Shown here: positions 55,488-64,000 of the stretch, one piece after another
Layout: each line of letters begins with the position of its first letter
How positions within the stretch are numbered: the first letter of the stretch is position 1
Origin: Dermabacteraceae bacterium TAE3-ERU27
Lineage (GTDB): Bacteria > Actinomycetota > Actinomycetes > Actinomycetales > Dermabacteraceae
Assembly (NCBI GenBank): GCA_019218415.1
Contig: JAHUUL010000004.1
Coordinates: 40,878 to 104,877, forward strand
DNA length: 64,000 nt
Direction of reading: 5' to 3'
Notes under the pieces: generated by a model
Told to the model about the DNA's origin: nothing
The model's input: the letters and a program-made list of their open reading frames with translations, nothing else
Databases searched by the model: none
Translations under genes and position numbers: made by a program

Positions 55488-56651
55488 ATGAGCGTTACCG
55501 AAGCCAAGGGCTTCCGCGCGGCGGGAGTCGCCGCAGGACTCAAAACCACCGGCGCGAGGGACGTCGCGCTGGTCGTTAACGACGGTCCGCTGTATGTCTC
55601 CGCCGGTGTATTCACCAGCAACCGGATACAGGCCGCGCCCGTGAAATGGTCGCGCGAGCGCGTCGGCACCAGCCGTGCGGTGCTGCTCAACTCCGGCGGT
55701 GCGAACGCCTGCACCGGAGAGGGCGGAGAACGGGATGTGCTCGACAGCGTGCTGCACGTCAGCGACCTGCTGGAGGTGCCCGCGAACGATGTCTTGGTGT
55801 GTTCCACGGGGCTGATCGGGGTACGGCTGCCGCTGGAAAAGGTGTTCGCGGGGGCGAGCGCCGCGCACGCCGCGCTCGCGGATACGCCCGATGCCGGGCG
55901 GGAGGCCGCACAGGCGATCATGACTACCGACACGGTGCACAAGACGACCTCCGTGACCCTTGCTAACGGAGTAACCGTGGGAGGTATGGCGAAGGGGGCG
56001 GGCATGCTCGCGCCGCAGCTCGCAACCATGCTGGTGGTGCTCACCACCGACGCGGTGGTCACGCCGGAGGAAGCGCAGCGCGCGTTGGCAGAGGCCACCT
56101 CCACCACGTTTGACAGGGTAGATTCCGACGCCTGTATGTCCACTAACGACTCCGTGATTCTGCTGGCCTCGGGGGCAAGCGGAGTCTCCCTCCCCGCAGA
56201 AGAGCTCGCCGAAGCGTTGCGGGAAGTGAGCGCTAGGCTCGCGCGCGCCCTGGTCGCGGACGCCGAGGGAGCCAGCCACGACGTGCACGTGGTGGTGACC
56301 GGGGCAGCGAGCGTCCCCGCAGCGCTCGCCGTGGCGCGGGAGATCGCGCGAAGCAACCTCGTGAAGGCCGCCATTTTTGGTAACGATCCTAACTGGGGCC
56401 GCATCGTCGCTGCCGCTGGCTGCGTCAGCGAAAAAGACTCACCGTTTTCCCCTAACGCCCTCTCGGTGCGCGTCAACGGGGTCAGCGTCTGCCACGACGG
56501 CGCCGCCGATGCAGATCCGGCCACGGTAGATATGACGCCGCGCGAATGCCTGATCGAGGTTGACCTCGGTTATGGCGACGCGAGCGGGGACATCTGGACC
56601 AATGACCTCACCCACGACTACGTCGAAGAGAACAGCGCCTACTCGTCATGA
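55488..56651 (+). CDS. argJ: Glutamate N-acetyltransferase/ornithine acetyltransferase
   Basis: The 387-aa protein has the autocleavage site around [21 protein letters not shown], where the Thr becomes the nucleophile of the beta chain. Other landmarks are [16 protein letters not shown] and [14 protein letters not shown]. The enzyme recycles the acetyl group; the presence of argJ with argB and argC makes a cyclic pathway. Whether it also uses acetyl-CoA (bifunctional) cannot be read here. Its stop overlaps argB. Confidence 0.95.
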   Translation: MSVTEAKGFRAAGVAAGLKTTGARDVALVVNDGPLYVSAGVFTSNRIQAAPVKWSRERVGTSRAVLLNSGGANACTGEGGERDVLDSVLHVSDLLEVPANDVLVCSTGLIGVRLPLEKVFAGASAAHAALADTPDAGREAAQAIMTTDTVHKTTSVTLANGVTVGGMAKGAGMLAPQLATMLVVLTTDAVVTPEEAQRALAEATSTTFDRVDSDACMSTNDSVILLASGASGVSLPAEELAEALREVSARLARALVADAEGASHDVHVVVTGAASVPAALAVAREIARSNLVKAAIFGNDPNWGRIVAAAGCVSEKDSPFSPNALSVRVNGVSVCHDGAADADPATVDMTPRECLIEVDLGYGDASGDIWTNDLTHDYVEENSAYSS

Positions 56652-57622
56652 GCCTAAAGAACACCACTTTCGACACCCTGCGGCTCGATGCCAACAAAGG
56701 GCCGGAGGCAATGCCGCAAAACTCCCGGGAGGACGCGGAGCTGAAATCTCAGGTGCTGATTGAAGCCCTGCCATGGATCCAGCGCTTTCGCCACGCGATC
56801 GTGGTAGTTAAATACGGCGGTAACGCGATGGTGGATGACGAGCTAAAGCGCGCTTTCGCGGCCGACGTAGTTTTCATGCGTTCGGTGGGCCTGCGTCCGG
56901 TCGTGGTGCACGGCGGCGGACCGCAGATCAACACGATGCTAAAGCGGCTGGGCAAGGAGAGCGAGTTCCGGGGTGGCCTGCGCGTTACCGATGAAGAAAC
57001 CATCGATATCGTGCGCATGGTGCTGATGGGGCAGGTTGGTCGCGAACTGGTCGGCCTGATAAATCAGCACGGCCCCTACGCCGTGGGGATGTCGGGAGAA
57101 GACGCCCAGCTGCTCAGCGCACGCGCCACCCGTCCCCTGGTCGATGGCGAACCGGTCGACGTTGGCCTGGTGGGGGAGATCGTTGGCGTGCACCGGGACG
57201 CCCTGATGAACACCCTGAAGGCGGGACGGATTCCCGTGATCTCGTCGCTGGCCCCCGAGGTGGACGAAAACTCGCGTCCGACCGGGCGGGTGCTCAACGT
57301 TAACGCCGATACGGCCGCTGCCGGTATCGCCCGCAGCCTGGGGGCGGAGAAACTGGTTATCCTGACCGATGTCGAGGGCCTGTACGCGAACTGGCCCGAT
57401 CGCTCATCCCTGATTTCGGAGATCACGGCCAGCGATCTGCGCGCGCTGCTGCCCTCCCTGGAATCGGGAATGATCCCGAAGATGGGGGCGCTGCTGGCCG
57501 CCGTGGACGAGGGCGTATCCACCGCCGCGGCTATCGACGGGCGGATCCCGCACGCGCTGCTGCTGGAAGTGTTTACCTCGAAGGGGATCGGCACGATGGT
57601 GAAGGCGGATAACTATGAGTGA
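56648..57622 (+). CDS. argB: Acetylglutamate kinase
   Basis: The 324-aa amino-acid kinase has [33 protein letters not shown], a segment [23 protein letters not shown], and [18 protein letters not shown] at the C-terminus. An N-terminal extension of about 45 residues precedes the catalytic core, as in arginine-inhibited kinases. It overlaps argJ by 4 bp and argD by 8 bp. Confidence 0.96.
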   Translation: MSLKNTTFDTLRLDANKGPEAMPQNSREDAELKSQVLIEALPWIQRFRHAIVVVKYGGNAMVDDELKRAFAADVVFMRSVGLRPVVVHGGGPQINTMLKRLGKESEFRGGLRVTDEETIDIVRMVLMGQVGRELVGLINQHGPYAVGMSGEDAQLLSARATRPLVDGEPVDVGLVGEIVGVHRDALMNTLKAGRIPVISSLAPEVDENSRPTGRVLNVNADTAAAGIARSLGAEKLVILTDVEGLYANWPDRSSLISEITASDLRALLPSLESGMIPKMGALLAAVDEGVSTAAAIDGRIPHALLLEVFTSKGIGTMVKADNYE

Positions 57623-58823
57623 GCGCTCTCTTCAGCAGGAGGTGCTGTCCCGTTACGAAGACAGCCTGCTCGGCGTTTTCGGCAAGCCCGCACGCGCCCT
57701 GGTGCGCGGCAGCGGCAGCCGGGTCTGGGACGCGGACGGCCGCGAATACCTGGACCTCTTGGGTGGTATCGCGGTGAACTCGCTGGGGCACGCCCATCCG
57801 CGCCTGGCCGAAGCGATCGCGGAGCAGGCCCGGCAGCTACTGCACGTCTCCAACTTTTTCACCACCGAACAGCAGGTCTGCCTCGCAGAAAGTCTGCTGG
57901 CGCGGGCCGAGGCCCCGGCGGGGTCAGGGGTTTTCTTCACTAACTCGGGAACAGAAGCTAACGAGGCGGCGCTGAAGATCGCGCGTCGCACCGGTCGCAC
58001 CCGCCTGCTCGCCCTGTCCGATTCTTTCCACGGCCGCACCCTGGGGGCGCTTTCCCTGACCGCGAAGGAGGCCTACCGGGCCCCCTTCGCCCCGCTACTG
58101 GAGAGCGTGGACTTCGTGCCCGCCGGTGATGTTGCGGCCCTGGCGCGGGAACTCGCGGCTAACGACGTCGCCGCCCTCTTTGTCGAGCCCATCCAGGGGG
58201 AGGCGGGAGTGCAGGAACTGAGCTCTGAGTATCTGCGCGCCGCGCGGGAACTCACCGCCCAGGCTTGCACCCTGCTGGTGGTGGACGAAGTGCAGACCGG
58301 CATCGGCCGCACGGGGGAATGGTTCGCGCACCGCGCGGCCGGCATTGTTCCCGACGTGATGACACTGGCGAAGGGGCTCGGCGGGGGCTTCCCGATCGGG
58401 GCCGTAATCGCCTACGGGGAAGCGAACGCCTCCCTGCTCACGGCGGGGCAACACGGAACCACTTTCGGGGGGAACCCGCTTGCCGCCAAGGCCGGGCTCA
58501 CCGTGCTGTCGGTGATCGCAGATGAGCGCCTGCTGGAGAACGTCCGCTTGCGCGGGCAGCAGTTCCGGCGCGCGCTGGCTGCGCTGCCGGGGGTGCGCGA
58601 GGTGCGGGGCCGGGGGCTGTTGCTGGGGATCGGCCTGGAGGCGGATAGCGCTGCCGATATCGTCGCGGCGGGACTGGCCCGGCCGGAGCTTGGGCTAATC
58701 CTGAATGCGCCGCGCCCGGACACCATCCGGCTGGCCCCGGCGCTGACTATCAGCGAGGCGGAAACGTCCCTGGCCTGTGAGGCGCTCGCGGAATTGATCA
58801 CCGGCGCGGAGAAGGAAGCATGA
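57615..58823 (+). CDS. argD: Acetylornithine aminotransferase
   Basis: The 402-aa class III PLP enzyme shows [66 protein letters not shown] and [16 protein letters not shown], where the Lys binds PLP. It forms N-acetylornithine. It is followed directly by argR; argF, which normally lies between them, is absent. Confidence 0.95.
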   Translation: MSERSLQQEVLSRYEDSLLGVFGKPARALVRGSGSRVWDADGREYLDLLGGIAVNSLGHAHPRLAEAIAEQARQLLHVSNFFTTEQQVCLAESLLARAEAPAGSGVFFTNSGTEANEAALKIARRTGRTRLLALSDSFHGRTLGALSLTAKEAYRAPFAPLLESVDFVPAGDVAALARELAANDVAALFVEPIQGEAGVQELSSEYLRAARELTAQACTLLVVDEVQTGIGRTGEWFAHRAAGIVPDVMTLAKGLGGGFPIGAVIAYGEANASLLTAGQHGTTFGGNPLAAKAGLTVLSVIADERLLENVRLRGQQFRRALAALPGVREVRGRGLLLGIGLEADSAADIVAAGLARPELGLILNAPRPDTIRLAPALTISEAETSLACEALAELITGAEKEA

Positions 58824-59302
58824 CCCGTTCTCTCACCACGAAGGCCTCCCGGCAGCAGCGCATCAGTGAACTGCTGGTCGGCGGCGATTACGGAAGTCAG
58901 CAGCAGCTGGCGGACGCGCTCGCGGCGGACGGGTTCGTCGTCACTCAGGCGACTCTCTCTAGGGACCTGCTAGAGCTGGGTGCGGAGCGCGTACGCGGCG
59001 AAAAAGGACAGCTGATATACGTGCTGCGCGATAGCGGCAGGGACAAGGGCGAGCCGGGACTGCAGCGCCTGCGCAGGCTTTGCGAGGAACTGCTGGTAAG
59101 CGCCCAGGCGAGCGACAACCTGGTGGTTGTGCGCACCCCTCCGGGGGCGGCGCACTACCTCGCGGCCGCGCTGGACGCCTCCCGCCTGCGGGGTGTGCTC
59201 GGCACCATCGCGGGAGACGACACCGTGATGGTGATTGCCGAAGCGGGGGGCGTGGGAGAAAACGTGGCGCAGCGATTACGGGAAATGGCGCAGCCCTCCT
59301 GA
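58820..59302 (+). CDS. argR: Arginine repressor
   Basis: The 160-aa protein has an N-terminal winged helix (SRQQRISELLVGGDYGSQQQLADAL; QATLSRDLLELGAERVR recognition helix) and a C-terminal hexamerisation/arginine-binding domain (VVVRTPPGAAHYLAAALDAS, GTIAGDDTVMVIAE). It represses arginine genes when arginine is plentiful. The likely target in this window is the argC promoter palindrome. It overlaps argD by 4 bp. Confidence 0.96.
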   Translation: MTRSLTTKASRQQRISELLVGGDYGSQQQLADALAADGFVVTQATLSRDLLELGAERVRGEKGQLIYVLRDSGRDKGEPGLQRLRRLCEELLVSAQASDNLVVVRTPPGAAHYLAAALDASRLRGVLGTIAGDDTVMVIAEAGGVGENVAQRLREMAQPS

Positions 59303-59406
59303 CGGGAGGCGCACTCGTAGTGACACGGCCTAACTAAAACAAGACTTTGCTGCCGTGACAGGGCAGACTGGACCATAAACGTGGCAAAACAAAGAGGAGA
59401 AACACT

Positions 59407-62075
<2,669 letters not shown>

Positions 62076-62096
62076 CAGGCGCTAAAACACATCGCG

Positions 62097-62133
62097 AAAG
62101 CGGGGACGTTCCTTGGGGCGTCCCCGCTTTTGT
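62097..62133 (+). terminator. argH terminator
   Basis: AAAGCGGGGACG and CGTCCCCGCTTT form a perfect 12-bp stem with a 10-nt loop, followed by a TTTTGTT tail (last Ts of the stem and beyond). Confidence 0.9.
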
Positions 62134-62215
62134 TGCCTTAGGTTACGGCGTGCAAGGAACACCATGGGGCACAATAGGAGGGGTTGGGGAAAGGCTCCCC
62201 ACGGGAAGGAAAGAC

Positions 62216-63478
62216 GTGGAAAACATCCTGGACGAACTCCAGTGGCGTGACCTGATTGTTTCGTCGACCGGTATCGACGAACTGCGCACCGCCCTCGCGG
62301 CGGGTCCGGTCGGCCTCTATTGCGGGTTCGATCCGACCGCGTCATCGCTCCACGTGGGACACCTGACCCAGATCATCACGATGCGTCGCTTCCAGCTTGC
62401 CGGGCACCGCGTGTTCGCACTGGTTGGCGGCGCCACCGGCCTGATCGGTGATCCCCGTATGTCGGGGGAGCGGGTGCTTAACTCGCCAGAGGTGGTGCAG
62501 GGCTGGGTTAACAATCTGCGTGACCAGATCGGGCGTTTCCTCGACATGGAGGGCGAAAACCCGGTCACGATGGTGAACAACCTGGACTGGATCAGCCAGA
62601 TGAGCGCGCTGGAACTGCTGCGCGACGTCGGCAAAAACTTCCGCATGGGCACGATGCTCGCGAAGGAAATCGTGGCCTCGCGTCTCCAGGGCGAGGGGCT
62701 TAGCTACACCGAGTTCAGCTACCAGATCCTGCAGGCGATTGACTTCCAGGAGCTGTTTAAGCGCCACGGCGTAACCCTCCAGTACGGCGGCAACGACCAG
62801 TGGGGGAACCTGCTCGGCGGGGTGGAGCTGATCCGCCGCACCCAGGGCGAAGAGGTGCACGCGCTGACCACGCCGCTGGTTACCAAGGCCGACGGTACCA
62901 AGTTCGGTAAGAGCGAGGGGGGAGCCGTCTGGCTTGATCCCGAACTCACCAGCCCGTACGCGTTCCACCAGTTCTGGCTGAATGCCGACGATCGCGACGT
63001 CGTGAATTACCTGAAGTTCTTCGCCTTCCGTACGCGGGAAGAGATTGCTGAACTGCAGCGGGCGACCGAGGAAGAACCGCACGCACGCAAGGCGCAGCGC
63101 GCGCTGGCCGATGACATGACAACCCTGGTGCACGGGGCAGAGGCGACGGCTGCGGTGAAGGCTGCCGCCTCGGTCCTGTTCGGCAAGGGTGACGTGCGCG
63201 GGCTGGATGCGGCGGCGCTGGCCACCGTCGCGGCGGAGCTACCGACCGCGCAGCTTTCGGGGGAGGTTTCCTTTGCCGATGCTTTCGTTAGCGTAGGCAT
63301 CGTCAACTCCAAGAGCGCGGTGCGCCGGGCGATCAACGAAGGTGGCCTGTCGGTTAACGGGGAGAAGCTGAGCGATGCGGAGGCGTCCCTGGATTCGGTT
63401 ACCCCGCTAGAGGGCGGTTGGCTGCTGCTACGGCGGGGACGCAAGACTGCCGCAATGGTAAAACTGCAGGTCAGCTAG
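62216..63478 (+). CDS. tyrS: Tyrosine-tRNA ligase
   Basis: The 420-aa class I synthetase has the HIGH-type motif HVGHL in FDPTASSLHVGHL, the KFGKS motif in ADGTKFGKSEGGAVWLD, and a C-terminal S4 domain (SAVRRAINEGGLSVNGEKL). I chose the GTG at 62216, 5 nt after GGAAGGA; a longer frame from 62150 is not conserved. No T-box leader is visible. Two hairpins follow. Confidence 0.96.
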   Translation: MENILDELQWRDLIVSSTGIDELRTALAAGPVGLYCGFDPTASSLHVGHLTQIITMRRFQLAGHRVFALVGGATGLIGDPRMSGERVLNSPEVVQGWVNNLRDQIGRFLDMEGENPVTMVNNLDWISQMSALELLRDVGKNFRMGTMLAKEIVASRLQGEGLSYTEFSYQILQAIDFQELFKRHGVTLQYGGNDQWGNLLGGVELIRRTQGEEVHALTTPLVTKADGTKFGKSEGGAVWLDPELTSPYAFHQFWLNADDRDVVNYLKFFAFRTREEIAELQRATEEEPHARKAQRALADDMTTLVHGAEATAAVKAAASVLFGKGDVRGLDAAALATVAAELPTAQLSGEVSFADAFVSVGIVNSKSAVRRAINEGGLSVNGEKLSDAEASLDSVTPLEGGWLLLRRGRKTAAMVKLQVS

Positions 63479-63547
63479 GTTTAAGGGCTGTTTTAAGCCC
63501 GGTTGCGCCGCAGCTCACACGGCTTTTTCCTGTGACGGCGGCGACAG

Positions 63548-63595
63548 AAGGCGGTGTTTTGGCGGGTTTTCAGGCCTCCAAAACACCGCCTTTTT
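63548..63595 (+). terminator. Strong terminator after tyrS
   Basis: AAGGCGGTGTTTTGG pairs with CCAAAACACCGCCTT around a 15-nt loop and is followed by TTTTTG. A weaker hairpin (GGGCT/AGCCC) lies at 63485-63500. Between 63479 and 64000 there is no protein gene; the rest is rRNA promoter and leader sequence. Confidence 0.9.
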
Positions 63596-63666
63596 GTTAA
63601 TTATTCGCTTCTGACCTGCACTTATGTTCCCGTTGGGGGTGTGCTTGCGGGAGGGTTTGCGCCGGT

Positions 63667-63695
63667 TTGACGCTGTCTGGCTAACCCCGTAATGT
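63667..63695 (+). promoter_or_regulatory. rRNA operon promoter P1
   Basis: TTGACG (63667-63672) and TAATGT (63690-63695) with a 17-nt spacer, upstream of the second promoter. Confidence 0.65.
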
Positions 63696-63772
63696 TTCTA
63701 CCTGTCAGCCGCGAGGTTGGCGAGCGGAACAGCCCGGCTTGCCGGGTTCGGGAAACCGGAAGTTACGCGGGG

Positions 63773-63801
63773 TTGCTTCGAAAGAAACAATCTGGTAACG
63801 T
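63773..63801 (+). promoter_or_regulatory. rRNA operon promoter P2
   Basis: TTGCTT (63773-63778) and TAACGT (63796-63801) with a 17-nt spacer. The -10 context matches the infC promoter. The leader with antitermination signals follows. Confidence 0.7.
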
Positions 63802-63807
63802 AGTGAT

Positions 63808-64000
63808 CCGCACCGAGGAGAAATCTTCGGAACAAGCCTTCTAGGAAAGCCTGTTTAGGCAGGTAATACTTGAAGTGCGGGTGTTGTTTGAAATCTCAAT
63901 AGCGTGTTTGTTTATTGATGCCAAAGTTTTTTGGCAGTTATTGGACAGCTAGTTTTAATGCTAGATGTTTGTTTCTGTCAGGGTTATTTCTTTTTATTTT
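63808..64000 (+). other. 16S rRNA leader (5' external transcribed spacer), cut by the window edge
   Basis: GTGTTGTTTGAAATCTCAAT (63881-63900) and the following GCGTGTTTGTT match the BoxA-type antitermination region found in actinobacterial rRNA leaders. A TGCCAAA/TTTGGCA hairpin and a GCTAG repeat follow. The mature 16S start (AGAGTTTGATC) is not reached before position 64000, so the rRNA gene begins just outside. Confidence 0.85.

Noticed and set aside
59303..59406. ArgR operator ahead of argG
   Set aside because: No TGAAT/ATTCA palindrome like that of argC is visible.
62134..62215. T-box riboswitch ahead of tyrS (and likewise pheS)
   Set aside because: The leaders are too short and lack the TGGNACCGCG-type T-box sequence.

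Overview
The window is a contiguous piece of chromosome from a GC-rich actinobacterium. The evidence is the gene set and order: dinG-lexA-LysM protein-nrdR; a division and cell-wall cluster with no ftsA but with sepF, yggT and wag31/divIVA after ftsZ; a PriA-type HisA; and an rRNA leader of the actinobacterial type at the right edge. Gene order and several family members suggest Actinomycetaceae (Actinobaculum/Actinotignum/Actinomyces-like), but the genus cannot be fixed from the sequence alone. I see no insertion sequence, prophage, CRISPR array, tRNA or resistance island. Almost all of it is core genome.

Layout. 1-2.6 kb: SOS and nucleotide stress block (3' end of a DinG helicase, lexA, an SOS-box-controlled LysM membrane protein, nrdR). 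2.7-9.9 kb: an unrecognised membrane protein, a HelD/HelR-type RNA polymerase-associated ATPase, a PAC2 protein, cold-shock protein, a spermidine-synthase-like protein, DNA polymerase IV and a DUF3040 protein. 10-29 kb: the dcw cluster (mraZ, rsmH, ftsL, ftsI, murE, murF, mraY, murD, ftsW, murG, murC, ftsQ, ftsZ, pgeF, sepF, yggT, wag31, lspA), largely with 4-bp stop/start overlaps, so translation is probably coupled. 29.3-33.8 kb: rluD-type pseudouridine synthase and dnaE. 33.8-40.3 kb: histidine genes hisD, hisC, hisB, hisH, hisA/priA, with two uncharacterised genes embedded (208 aa, and a 51-aa membrane peptide). 40.3-44.8 kb: an MFS transporter and a four-gene osmoprotectant ABC importer. 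45-53 kb: translation block infC-rpmI-rplT-trmH, a CopD/CtaG fusion, pheS-pheT. 53.3-62.1 kb: an oxidoreductase and the arginine cluster argC-J-B-D-R-G-H, which lacks argF. 62.2-63.5 kb: tyrS. 63.6-64 kb: tandem promoters and leader of an rRNA operon whose 16S gene begins just beyond the window.

The most informative non-coding signals are four LexA boxes between lexA and the LysM gene; four phased clusters of GTGGRG motifs (candidate MraZ operators) before mraZ; a 29-bp-arm hairpin between mraZ and rsmH; an infC gene that appears to start at ATC behind an attenuator-like leader; a perfect 13-bp inverted repeat inside the first codons of lspA; a series of genes with a -10 hexamer only 6-7 nt before the start codon (likely leaderless mRNAs); and a palindrome over the argC promoter. 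The window holds no obviously new multi-gene system. The best candidates for undescribed biology are the his-operon passengers and the regulatory structures above.
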